From JAHEJV01 sp964653555 (lineage in GTDB: Bacteria > Myxococcota_A > UBA9160 > SMWR01): DNA of 64,000 nucleotides. Position numbers and translations under genes: made by a program. The stretch spans positions 1-64,000 of the forward strand of contig CAZZFT010000004.1 in the NCBI GenBank assembly GCA_964653555.1. Reading direction: 5' to 3'. The notes beneath the pieces are model-generated. The model worked only from the letters and a program-made list of their open reading frames with translations, did no database searches and was not told the DNA's origin. This document shows, piece after piece, positions 32,912 to 40,670 of the stretch (positions are counted from its first letter, which is position 1; the number at the start of each line of letters is the position of its first letter).

Positions 32912-34110
32912 CAGGACCTCCCGAGCATGCCGCGCACGGCCCGGGCGAGGCCGCTGCCGCTCGCCCGCTCGGGCGGCTCGACCTCGCACCACTGGTGGAC
33001 CGCGTGCCCCAGGGCGGCGTAGGCGCGCGCGATCGCGCTGCGGGGTGCCACCTCGGCGATCGGCAGCCCCCGGTTCACCGCGGCCAGGGTCGTGGGATAG
33101 TCGTTGGGCAGGCCGAAGTCGGGCCGCCGATCCAGGAACTCGACGACGTCCTTCTCGGTCACCACGTCGCTGCGCGACTGGCGGTTGGCGATCAGCCGGA
33201 TGCGCCGCCCCGTGTGTCCCAGCCGCTCCATCAGGTCCAGGTGCTGACGGGTGTGGTTCAGAGTGGGCACGTCCATCAGGGTCACCAGCAGGATCTGATC
33301 CGCGAGGTCCAGGGCGCGCATGGTCGGCTCGCTCCAGGTGCGCGAGACATCCAGCACGACCCACTCGAAGTCCTCGCGCAAGAGGCCCAGCGCGCGCTCG
33401 ACGTGCACTCCGCGCACCAGCTCCGCCTCCTCGGCGCGGGTGGGAGCGGCGAGGATCTGCACGCCGTCGGGGCGCCCCTGGAGGAGCGTGCGCAGGTAGG
33501 TCGCGTCGAGGCGATCCGCCTCCCGGGCGATGTTGGCGAGCGTGTAGGCGGGCTGGATGTCGTAGTGCAGCGCGACGTCGCCCAGCGGGAGATTGAGATC
33601 CACCAGTGCGGTGCGCGCGCCGCCGCGCCGAAGGGCCGCCGCCAGCTGGCAGGCCACCACCGTGGCTCCCACGCCGCCCTTGGCCCCCATCACGGCGACC
33701 ACCCGGGCGGGCGTCTCCACGTCCGACTCGCTGCCGAGGTCGCTGGCCAGACGCGCCACCGCCCGGCGCAGATCCTCCTCCGCGGGAGGCTGATCGAGGT
33801 ACTCCCGCACCCCCATCCGCATTGCGCGCAGGATCGGACCGCTGCGGTCCTGGGGCCCGATCACCACCAGGCGCGAGCGCGGCGAGGGCAGCTTCTCGAG
33901 CAGATCGAGCACGCGATCGGGCTCGTCGCCCAGGTCCGCCACCACCAGATCCGGCCGGTGGTCCCGCACCTCCTCCAGGAAGGCGGTCGGGTCGTGGGTG
34001 ACCAGGCCCAGGTCCACCACCCCGTCGTCCTGGAGACGATGGGCGAGGGTCCGCAGGGCGGCGCCGACCTCGCCGGTCTCGGAGAAGAAGATGCAGGAGG
34101 GGGTCTTCAT
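32911..34110 (-). CDS. cpaE: Tad pilus localisation protein CpaE/TadZ
   Basis: A 399-residue protein with an atypical receiver-like N-terminal domain (about residues 1-125, VVADLGDEPDRVLDLLE) and a C-terminal MinD/ParA-type ATPase domain. The P loop is VMGAKGGVGATVVACQL, with Ala where the second Lys would be, as is common in CpaE proteins. LVDLNLPLGDVALHY and VVLDVSRTW follow. CpaE places the pilus machine at a cell site. The ribosome site before ATG 34110 is weak. Confidence 0.9.
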   Translation of the reverse strand: MKTPSCIFFSETGEVGAALRTLAHRLQDDGVVDLGLVTHDPTAFLEEVRDHRPDLVVADLGDEPDRVLDLLEKLPSPRSRLVVIGPQDRSGPILRAMRMGVREYLDQPPAEEDLRRAVARLASDLGSESDVETPARVVAVMGAKGGVGATVVACQLAAALRRGGARTALVDLNLPLGDVALHYDIQPAYTLANIAREADRLDATYLRTLLQGRPDGVQILAAPTRAEEAELVRGVHVERALGLLREDFEWVVLDVSRTWSEPTMRALDLADQILLVTLMDVPTLNHTRQHLDLMERLGHTGRRIRLIANRQSRSDVVTEKDVVEFLDRRPDFGLPNDYPTTLAAVNRGLPIAEVAPRSAIARAYAALGHAVHQWCEVEPPERASGSGLARAVRGMLGRS

Positions 34111-34142
34111 GAGCTCGAGGGAAGCCTTCGGGGATCCACAGG

Positions 34143-35270
34143 CTACTGAACCAGCACCGCGCGATCCGCAGCGATGCCGTAATTGCACCCGCCCGCCCGG
34201 CGGGGCGGGGCGGTGGAGTCGCGACAATACTGATCGAAGAGGGGGTCGTCCGAACAGAGGAAGTGACCTGCGATCTGTCCAGGAGGCCCGAGCTCGATCC
34301 CCTCGACCTGGAAGCAGATGCTACCGGTAACCGGCAACGAAGCGGCAGCACAGGGGTTTCCGCCCCCGGCCTGGCAGGCCATCACGGGCAGCTTCACGAC
34401 CAGGGGGCCGCTGCCCAGGGCGTCGAGGTGGTCCTGGAGGGCGACCAGCGGGTCCGGGGTGAGCGGTCCGCCGAGCAGCTCCAGGTCGTCGCCGACCGCG
34501 ATCGGGCTCGGATTGCCGCTGCCCGAGGTGATCAGCGCCGACAGCTCGGCCGGGGACAACGCCGACTCGAAGCCCGTCCAGCACGCGTTCTCCAGCTCCG
34601 GCGCGAGACAGGTCATCGTGGGATCCGAGGCGCAGGGCTCCAGGACGCTGGCGATCGAGGCGCAGAAGTCGGCGGCGCAGCAGCCGCCCGGCACCGCGCA
34701 CGCGCTGACCGCGAGCGGCAGGCCGTAGTGCGACGCCGGCACGGCGCCCTCGTATCCGAGATAGGCCGTGGCCGTGCTCGTCACCTCGAAGCCGTCGAAG
34801 GTGTCGCCCCCAAGCCGGAGCAGGCCCGCGAAGAAGGTCGGCGGGGCCGCGTTGCCACCCTGCTTGCCGTCGAGGTGGACGTCGACCCGCACCGCGGTGA
34901 CCGCCTCCGTCGCGGCGCTGGCGTCGAAGAAGGGCGGATTCGCACAGGCGTTCCAGCTCCCGAAGGTCACGTCCTCGGGAGCCAGCAGGATCTGGGGATT
35001 GCCGATCGTCATGTTCGCGCCCGCATACTCGTCCGCCGCCGCCCGGGCGTCGCCGAGACTGGCCACGGTCACGGAGCCGTTGCCGTCGACCAGCTCCGCC
35101 GCCGCGGCCAGCGCCGCGGCGTCGGCCACGTGCTGGCTCTGGGCGCGGCCCGACCAGACCGATCCCACGTCGAGGGCGAGTCCGACGAACAGCAGCAGCG
35201 TCACCGCGGCGAGGGCGGCGATCACCATCGCCGTTCCGCGCTCGCCTCGCCTGCTGCGTCGCCGATCCAT
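34143..35270 (-). CDS. tadG: TadG-related pilus assembly protein, Cys-rich
   Basis: A 375-residue protein with the N-terminal Tad domain (ERGTAMVIAALAAVTLLLFVG, then LDVGSVWSGRAQSQHVADAAALAAA), which anchors it in the inner membrane. The rest, about 300 residues, is periplasmic or secreted and unusually rich in Cys (roughly 15, for example GGCCAADFC and GGNPCAAAS), suggesting several disulfides. There is no von Willebrand A domain as in classical TadG. It lies between the small lipoprotein and cpaE genes, so a Tad role is well supported; the exact function is not. Confidence 0.82.
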   Translation of the reverse strand: MDRRRSRRGERGTAMVIAALAAVTLLLFVGLALDVGSVWSGRAQSQHVADAAALAAAAELVDGNGSVTVASLGDARAAADEYAGANMTIGNPQILLAPEDVTFGSWNACANPPFFDASAATEAVTAVRVDVHLDGKQGGNAAPPTFFAGLLRLGGDTFDGFEVTSTATAYLGYEGAVPASHYGLPLAVSACAVPGGCCAADFCASIASVLEPCASDPTMTCLAPELENACWTGFESALSPAELSALITSGSGNPSPIAVGDDLELLGGPLTPDPLVALQDHLDALGSGPLVVKLPVMACQAGGGNPCAAASLPVTGSICFQVEGIELGPPGQIAGHFLCSDDPLFDQYCRDSTAPPRRAGGCNYGIAADRAVLVQ

Positions 35271-35282
35271 GCCGTCTCCCGC

Positions 35283-35555
35283 CTAGTTGCCGATCTCCAC
35301 GTTGATCATCGACTCGGTGCCCGACTGCTTCGGCTGGGCCTCCGCCTCGCGCTGGCGCTCCTTGGCCATGGCGGCGGCCGCCGAGATGCCGTCGCTCTCG
35401 GGGCCGTCGGCGTCCTCCTTCGCCGCGGCGTCGGGATTCTCGATCGAGCGCTCCAGGTATGCGCGCTGGGAGCGCCCGTAGGCCCGCTCGAGGGGCGTCT
35501 CGCAGCCGAGCGCCGCGAGGGCCACCGCGAGCACGAGCGCACACCACACCTTCAC
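35283..35555 (-). CDS. small Tad-operon lipoprotein
   Basis: A 90-residue lipoprotein with signal VWCALVLAVALAALGC (lipobox ALGC), then a short YGRSQRAYLERSIENPDA segment of a kind seen in small lipoproteins next to Tad secretins. The rest is a charged, Ala-rich, low-complexity tail. It could be a secretin pilotin or stabiliser, by position only. GTG 35555 overlaps the cpaC stop by four bases (GTGA), which supports it as a real, coupled gene. Confidence 0.75.
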   Translation of the reverse strand: MKVWCALVLAVALAALGCETPLERAYGRSQRAYLERSIENPDAAAKEDADGPESDGISAAAAMAKERQREAEAQPKQSGTESMINVEIGN

Positions 35556-37132
35556 GGCCGCTCCTCCTCGCCCTCGGCGGGGCTCGCCGGGAGACGGTAG
35601 CCCGCGTCGCCGATCATTCCGGCGCGCGCCTCGGCCTTCTCGACCGGGTACTGGTCGTCGAAGCCCTCCGCGCGCCCCAGCAGGAAGAACTCGAACCAGT
35701 TGGGCTCGTCCAGGTAGTCGGTGGGGAGCGGCGGCGGCTCGGGCCCGATGGGCTTCACCAGGCGCGGCCTCACCAGCAGCACCAGCTCGGTCAGCTTCTT
35801 CTGGTAGCTGGAGCTGCGAAACAGCGTGCCGAGGATCGGGATCGAGCCCAGGATCGGGTACTTGGCGACCCGCTCCGCCATCTGGTCCTGCAGCAGGCCG
35901 GCGATCGCAAACACCTGGCCGTCGCCGAGCTCCACACCGGTGGAGGCCCGGCGGGTGCGGAAGCCCGGGGCCGTCAAGCCGGCCACCGCGGTGCCCAGTC
36001 CGAAGTCCACCTCGCTCACCTCGGTGGAGACGTCGAGGTGGATGCGCTGGTCACTCATCACCGTCGGCGTGAACGAGACCGCGACCCCGAACGGGTGGTA
36101 TTCGATGGTGATCGAGCCGAAGGCGCCTCCCTGGGCCACCGGAATCGGGACCTCGCCACCGGCCAGGAAGCTCGCGGTCTCCCCGGCGCGCGCCACCAGG
36201 GTCGGCTCGGCCAGCACCTTCCCGAGCCCCGTCTCGTCGAGGACGTTCACGAAGAATGTGTAGGCACCCCAGCTGAGCCCGGCGGCCGATGAGATCAGGT
36301 TCACCTGCTGGGAGAAGTCGATCATGTCCTTGACGACGCCCGCGTCGTTTATCGTGCGGTTCAGGCTGGTGAGGCCGTCGAGCAGGTTGAACACGTCGTA
36401 GGAGTTCCCGCCGTTCACGATCTGGGCAGCGAAGTTCGTGCCGATCGCCCTGCGCAGCTCCCGCGACATCTCCGAGACCGTGACCTCGATCAAGACCTGC
36501 TGGTTGCCGCCCACCGACAGCATGTTGACGACCTGGCCCGCCTCCTTGTCCGGGAAGTGGGCGCGCGCGAGCGCGAGCACCCGCTCGAGGGTCTCCGCAT
36601 TGGGGACCGATCCGCTGAGCACGATCGAGTCCCCGGCCGAGTCGACGCGGACGTCGTCCGTCTCGGCGAGGCGGCGGATCTCGCTCTCGACCGCGGAGTA
36701 GGGGCGGCCGACGTCGAGGTCGATCGCCGCCTCGATCTCCCCCGAATTGCCCCATATCACGACGTTGGTGCTGCCCACGTCGCGCGCGACGAGCTGGATC
36801 TCCTGGGGTCGCAGCACGATCACGTCGGCGATGCGCGCGTCGCCCACGGACACGCGTCCGACACCGTAGTCGGTGCGCACGAACACCGACTTCCCCTTCT
36901 CCATGTGCAGCCCGTGCACCGTGTCCTCGGCGCTCTCGGCAGCCCCCAGCTGGATCGTGGCGCGCGCCCCGGTCGGCACCAGCTCGCGGCGCGCGGGCGG
37001 GCGCTCGTCCACGGCGAGCGCCGGGGCAGCCGCGAGCAGCGCCGTCGCCAGCGCGAGCGCCGCCGCGGCCCTCCCCGACGCGCTCCGATGCGGCGGACGG
37101 GGGACGGGCTTCGGGGCGCGCGGCATGGTCAT
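35552..37132 (-). CDS. cpaC: Tad pilus outer-membrane secretin CpaC/RcpA
   Basis: A 526-residue secretin. After a signal peptide (AALALATALLAAAPALA) come the N-terminal POTRA-like/pilus domain (GKSVFVRTDYGVGRVSVGDARIADVIVLRPQEI), a BON-like segment (DDVRVDSAGDSIVLSGSVPN) and the secretin domain (about residues 230-450). The secretin domain contains VLAEPTLVARAGETASFLAGGEVPIPV and the C-terminal VPILGS-type block. It forms the outer-membrane gate for Flp pili. It starts 102 bases after cpaB, the longest internal gap of the operon. Confidence 0.95.
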   Translation of the reverse strand: MTMPRAPKPVPRPPHRSASGRAAAALALATALLAAAPALAVDERPPARRELVPTGARATIQLGAAESAEDTVHGLHMEKGKSVFVRTDYGVGRVSVGDARIADVIVLRPQEIQLVARDVGSTNVVIWGNSGEIEAAIDLDVGRPYSAVESEIRRLAETDDVRVDSAGDSIVLSGSVPNAETLERVLALARAHFPDKEAGQVVNMLSVGGNQQVLIEVTVSEMSRELRRAIGTNFAAQIVNGGNSYDVFNLLDGLTSLNRTINDAGVVKDMIDFSQQVNLISSAAGLSWGAYTFFVNVLDETGLGKVLAEPTLVARAGETASFLAGGEVPIPVAQGGAFGSITIEYHPFGVAVSFTPTVMSDQRIHLDVSTEVSEVDFGLGTAVAGLTAPGFRTRRASTGVELGDGQVFAIAGLLQDQMAERVAKYPILGSIPILGTLFRSSSYQKKLTELVLLVRPRLVKPIGPEPPPLPTDYLDEPNWFEFFLLGRAEGFDDQYPVEKAEARAGMIGDAGYRLPASPAEGEEERP

Positions 37133-37145
37133 GCGGTTCCTGTCC

Positions 37146-37195
37146 GGATCCCGGAGGATCCCGGCTTGATCCGGGGGCTTGGGGGCTTGGGGCTG
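37146..37195. repeat. short direct repeats and hairpin in the cpaB-cpaC gap
   Basis: The gap holds GGATCCCGG twice in tandem, a CCCGG / CCGGG hairpin with a CTTGAT loop (37160-37175), and GGGGGCTT twice followed by GGGGCTG. Repeat units are eight to nine bases. In the operon's RNA the second part is C-rich. It may be a slipped-strand duplication or a transcript-processing site. Confidence 0.45.
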
Positions 37196-37234
37196 TGGGT
37201 TCGGTTCGACTTGGCGAGGGACGGAGGACGCGGG

Positions 37235-38056
37235 TCAGAAAGATTCCACGGACACCTCGGCGCCCTTGATGACCTCGACGTTGGTCTTGGGCGCGGCGGC
37301 CACGTGGGGACGCGGTGCCGGCTTGGGCGGAGGTATCACGTCCAGCACGTCGTTCACCCCCACGCTGTGGGTCGCCACGATCTCGCGATCGTCCGGGTTG
37401 CGCAAGGCGAGCTGGAGCTTCCCTTCGTGGGCGGCGAAGGTGAGCTTCTCCGCCTGCTCGGGGCTCACCTCGAGGGTCACGACCTGCACCAGCTCCGGTC
37501 GGCTTCCCTTGGCCTCCTCGAGCTGCTGATCGATCGCCAGCACCTGGACGTCCTGGAGGATCACCTTGCTGACGGGCTGGGCCGAATCGCCGCCGATCCG
37601 GCGCAGCGTGGCCAGCACGTCGACGTGGGAGCCGGGCACGACGAAGCCGGCCACGCCGACGACTGGGTCCACCTTCACCGAGATCGCGCGGCGCGTCGGG
37701 TCGATCACGGACACCAGCCCGCCGCGCGCACCCTCCGGCAGGAGCGCGGACTCGAGCACCGGCTCGCCACCGGCGAGCGGCCGCCGAAGCACGCGTCCCA
37801 CCACCTGGTCCGGGCTCGCGAACCCGTCCTCGGGCGCGAACTCCGTCGGCCAGTCCACGGTGATCAGGTCGCCCTCGGACAGCGCGCTGCCGACCGCCAG
37901 ATCCGAGCGGACCACGGTGACCGAGCGGGTCTTCTCCGCGTTCGGGGGCGGCCGCAGCGCGAGCTGCTGCTCGAGCCAGCGCTTCGCCGTCAGCGCGGCG
38001 CCAGCGCCCAGGACGATGGCGAGGATGAGGACGAAGAAGGCACGTCGGTTCTGCAA
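37235..38056 (-). CDS. cpaB: Tad pilus assembly protein CpaB/RcpC
   Basis: A 273-residue protein with an N-terminal membrane anchor (FFVLILAIVLGAGAALTA), a SAF domain (TVVRSDLAVGSALSEGDLITVDWP) and the RcpC/CpaB C-terminal domain (RRAISVKVDPVVGVAGFVVPGSHVDVLATL), followed by a Pro-rich tail. CpaB is periplasmic and works with the CpaC secretin, possibly through peptidoglycan contacts of the SAF region. A GGAG ribosome site precedes ATG 38056. Confidence 0.92.
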   Translation of the reverse strand: MQNRRAFFVLILAIVLGAGAALTAKRWLEQQLALRPPPNAEKTRSVTVVRSDLAVGSALSEGDLITVDWPTEFAPEDGFASPDQVVGRVLRRPLAGGEPVLESALLPEGARGGLVSVIDPTRRAISVKVDPVVGVAGFVVPGSHVDVLATLRRIGGDSAQPVSKVILQDVQVLAIDQQLEEAKGSRPELVQVVTLEVSPEQAEKLTFAAHEGKLQLALRNPDDREIVATHSVGVNDVLDVIPPPKPAPRPHVAAAPKTNVEVIKGAEVSVESF

Positions 38057-38099
38057 GGGGGGGCTCCTGGCGGCTCTCCGCGGACTCGAACTCGGACTC

Positions 38100-38540
38100 C
38101 TACTCGTTCCGCATCGTGGCTTCGTACCCGAGCGGGATCGAATCGGGGATCAGGTCGGTGCCCCCGAACTCGGGAATCTGCAGTACGAAGTCGTAGTTCG
38201 CCGTCACGTTGCCCTGGGTCCCGCTCCCCGCGCAAGCGCCTTTCACCTTGATGTTCAGCAGGGTGGGGTCGATGCCGCCCGAGCTGGCATAGTCCTTCAC
38301 CCGCGTGCGCACGGCGTCCTTGACGGTGCTGGCGGTACAGGGGTCGCGGTACACGACCAGCTCCCGCGCCCCCTCGCGGACCGCGTTGCTCAGGGTGAGC
38401 CAGCGCTGGAAGAGCAGGCCAAACTGGGCGATGGCGAAGAGCAGGAGCAGGAGCACGGGCAGCACCCAGACCATCTCGAGCATCGCCATCCCCCTGCGAC
38501 GGCGCTCACACCCACGAGACGCCCCGCCGGCTAGGTCCAC
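38100..38540 (-). CDS. tadE: TadE-like minor pseudopilin
   Basis: A 146-residue TadE-family protein. With GTG 38540 as start it has a 17-residue basic leader ending RRRRG, followed by MAMLEMVWVLPVLLLLLFAIAQFG. That is a prepilin-peptidase site (cleavage after Gly17) with Glu at +5 of the mature protein. Starting at ATG 38489 would remove the leader, so the upstream GTG, which overlaps the cpaA end by ten bases, is preferred. The mature C-terminal part has two Cys that may pair. It acts in Flp pilus biogenesis. Confidence 0.82.
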   Translation of the reverse strand: MDLAGGASRGCERRRRGMAMLEMVWVLPVLLLLLFAIAQFGLLFQRWLTLSNAVREGARELVVYRDPCTASTVKDAVRTRVKDYASSGGIDPTLLNIKVKGACAGSGTQGNVTANYDFVLQIPEFGGTDLIPDSIPLGYEATMRNE

Positions 38541-39181
38541 GGCATCCCCCAGCGCTGATAGACGCAGGCACCGATTCCCATCGCCACCGCGAAGGGCAGC
38601 CCCGAGCCGGCCGCCGAGCCAGGGGCCGGGGGCACGTAGTGCACCCGGCGGGTGGACAGGGAGAGCCACAGGCTGCGCCACCAGCGCCGGCACAGGTCGG
38701 GCCCTTCGCCGCGCAGCACGACCAGCGCGATCGCCATCACGCCGCCCACCACGAACATCCAGAACAGGACCGGCAGCACCTGCTCCCGGCCCCACAGGGC
38801 CCCCAGCACCATCATCGCCTTGGCGTCGCCCGCTCCCAGCCAGCGCAGGGCGAAGGGAACGAACACCACGGCGAGCGCGACGCTCGCCCCCGCCAGCGCC
38901 GAGACGAGCCCGCCCGCTCCGCCCGCGACGGCGGCGTGTCCCAGAGCGGCTGCGAGGCCCCCGTAAGTGAGCCAGTTCGGAATGCGCAGCCGGCGGACGT
39001 CCTGCTCGATCGCGATCGCGAGGAAAGCCGCTGCCCCGATCGTCGCGGGCAGCGGATTCCACCGTGCGCTCCAGATGAACCCCGCGCCGACCAAGGTGGC
39101 GAGCACCAAGGACGCCGCGATCGGCGACCCCGCACCCGTGTGCCCAAGGCCCGTCTGCGGAATCGCGAGGTCCCGGCTCAT
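38531..39181 (-). CDS. cpaA: prepilin peptidase CpaA/TadV
   Basis: A 216-residue polytopic membrane aspartyl protease of the TadV/CpaA type. The first catalytic Asp lies in EQDVRRLRIPNWLTYGG, and the second in the GxGD motif LGAGDAKAMMVLG. Hydrophobic helices surround both. It removes leader peptides from the Flp pilin and the TadE-type protein encoded on either side. It has a short N-terminal extension (about residues 1-35) before the usual first helix. It is encoded 31 bases after flp. Confidence 0.93.
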   Translation of the reverse strand: MSRDLAIPQTGLGHTGAGSPIAASLVLATLVGAGFIWSARWNPLPATIGAAAFLAIAIEQDVRRLRIPNWLTYGGLAAALGHAAVAGGAGGLVSALAGASVALAVVFVPFALRWLGAGDAKAMMVLGALWGREQVLPVLFWMFVVGGVMAIALVVLRGEGPDLCRRWWRSLWLSLSTRRVHYVPPAPGSAAGSGLPFAVAMGIGACVYQRWGMPWT

Positions 39182-39212
39182 CGAGGTTCGGGGAATCCGG
39201 TCTAGAAAACGT

Positions 39213-39419
39213 CTAGGGATTTGGAGTGGGCTGCTGCGGACAGCTGGACGGATCGCTGACGCAATCCCCGATGCTGCCCAGGGCGCCCTTGATGTTCGTG
39301 TTGAGCGTGGACCAGAGCAGCGCACCGGCGAGCGCAAACACTACGCCCACGATCGACCACTCCACCATCTCCATCCCGTCGTCCTCGAGAACGAGGCGCT
39401 TGAGAACCGTCGAAAGCAT
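39213..39419 (-). CDS. flp: Flp-type pilin
   Basis: A 68-residue Flp pilin. The leader MLSTVLKRLVLEDDG is followed by MEMVEWSIVGVVFALAGALLW, giving a prepilin-peptidase site after Gly15 with Glu at +5 and the hydrophobic helix that packs in the pilus. The short tail contains two Cys (GDCVSDPSSC). ATG 39419 is preferred over ATG 39437 because an AGGGGAA ribosome site precedes it. As first gene of the Tad operon it follows a 337-base upstream region. EWSIVG replaces the commoner EYxLI sequence. Confidence 0.92.
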   Translation of the reverse strand: MLSTVLKRLVLEDDGMEMVEWSIVGVVFALAGALLWSTLNTNIKGALGSIGDCVSDPSSCPQQPTPNP

Positions 39420-39584
39420 CGAGCTTCCCCTTTGCATGGCACCGACACGCGTGCCGATGCGATAGTCGCGAGCCCCCCCACGGGCTGTGACTCGCTTATG
39501 GAGGTCAGTACCTGCTGAGCGAACCACGGTTACGCGAGCCTCGAATCGCGACCACCACGTCGGGCTCGCATCCTGCCCGCGCGG

Positions 39585-39613
39585 ATTATGGCAGTTTGCA
39601 CTCGAAGATTCCA
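39585..39613 (-). promoter_or_regulatory. possible promoter of the flp/Tad operon
   Basis: The minus strand shows CATAAT (39590-39585) 17 bases after TGGAAT (39613-39608), in an A+T-richer patch. The start would be near 39578, leaving a leader of about 160 bases before flp. The -10 is good (5/6) and the -35 poor (3/6). Confidence 0.3.
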
Positions 39614-39680
39614 TATTCATTTCAATGGCTTGCGGCTCGGCGGTCGGAACCGGGTCGAGCCCCGGCGGAACCCGTTGCGA

Positions 39681-39695
39681 ATTCCGCAGCGGAAT
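39681..39695. promoter_or_regulatory. inverted repeat in the flp-maoC intergenic region
   Basis: ATTCCGC and GCGGAAT are perfect 7-base arms around a single A. It lies 62 bases before the maoC-type gene and about 260 bases upstream of flp. It suits a small dimeric regulator. The rest of 39420-39756 (337 bases) holds no gene I can support. Confidence 0.35.
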
Positions 39696-39756
39696 CCGAG
39701 GGCTAGAAAGTATCCTTGCGGGAGGGCATGCGGTCCTATTCCCACGGGGGAGCGCC

Positions 39757-40650
39757 ATGACGATCGATCGGGACAGGGCGCTCGGCGCCGAGCTGGGAGA
39801 GACCGCCGGCGCCTACGGCCCGGACGATGTGATCCTCTACCACCTGGGCGTGGGCGCGGGCTTCGCGGCCACCGACCCCGCCGAGCTCGCCTACACCTAC
39901 GAGAAGCAGCTGGTCGTCCTGCCCAGCTTCGCGGTCGTGGCGGCGAGCGGAATGACCGCCCGGGCCCGGCGACCCTCGGGCGGCGCCGGCGGGGGGATGG
40001 GTGGGCTGGCCGACGTGCCCGGCCTCTCCTACGACCCGGCCCTGCTGCTGCACGGCGAGCAGGAGGTCGAGCTCCACCGACCGCTGCCGACCTCGGCCGA
40101 GTTCACCACGCGGGGTCGGATCGCCGAGATCTACGACAAGGGCAAGGCGGCGCTCGTGATCGTCGAGAACCGCGCCGAGGACGCCGACGGTCCGCTGTTC
40201 ACCAATCGCATGTCGCTGTTCCTGCGCGGCGAGGGCGGCTTCGGCGGACCCGCGGGACCCAAGGCGGGCAACGCGCCGCCCGAGCGCGAGCCGGATGGCG
40301 TCGTCGAGTTGCGCACGCTTCCGCAGCAGGCGCTCCTCTACCGCCTGAACGGCGACAAGAACCCCCTCCACGCCGATCCGGCCTTCGCCGCCCGGGGCGG
40401 CTTCGACCGACCGATCCTTCACGGCCTGTGCTCCTTCGGGATCGCCTGCAAGGCGGTGGTCGACGACGCGCTGGCGGGCGATCCGACGCGGGTCGTCCGC
40501 TACGCCGCGCGCTTCGCCGGAGTGGCCTATCCCGGTGAGACCTACCGCACGGCCTGGTGGCGCGACGGCGATCGCGTGGCGATCGATGTCCGTAGCGTCG
40601 AGCGAGGCGCGCCGATCATCACCAACGCCGCCTTCACCCTGCGCCACTGA
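39757..40650 (+). CDS. MaoC-type (R)-specific enoyl-CoA hydratase 2
   Basis: A 297-residue double-hot-dog protein of the hydratase-2 type. The signature YRLNGDKNPLHADPAFA carries the catalytic Asp and His, followed by FDRPILHGLCSFGIACK. The N-terminal half (YEKQLVVLPSFAVV, FTTRGRIAEIYDKGKAALV) is the degenerate, substrate-binding hot-dog. It hydrates trans-2-enoyl-CoA to (R)-3-hydroxyacyl-CoA. GGGGGAG before ATG 39757 is a good ribosome site. It stands alone between the Tad operon (divergent) and plsC (convergent). Confidence 0.92.
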   Translation: MTIDRDRALGAELGETAGAYGPDDVILYHLGVGAGFAATDPAELAYTYEKQLVVLPSFAVVAASGMTARARRPSGGAGGGMGGLADVPGLSYDPALLLHGEQEVELHRPLPTSAEFTTRGRIAEIYDKGKAALVIVENRAEDADGPLFTNRMSLFLRGEGGFGGPAGPKAGNAPPEREPDGVVELRTLPQQALLYRLNGDKNPLHADPAFAARGGFDRPILHGLCSFGIACKAVVDDALAGDPTRVVRYAARFAGVAYPGETYRTAWWRDGDRVAIDVRSVERGAPIITNAAFTLRH

Positions 40651-40670
40651 CCCTCGCCGCTCGGGACTCC

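Noticed and set aside
34143..35270. Assignment of the TadG-like protein to the classical von Willebrand A TadG family
   Set aside because: The metal-ion-dependent adhesion motif DxSxS is absent; only the N-terminal Tad domain supports the name.
37146..37195. Repeats near cpaC as a CRISPR or mobile-element scar
   Set aside because: Units are only eight to nine bases without spacers, target duplications or nearby transposase genes.
39589..39600. Sigma-54-like TGGCAGTTTGCA upstream of flp
   Set aside because: The GG-to-GC spacing is six bases instead of ten, so it cannot be a sigma-54 promoter.
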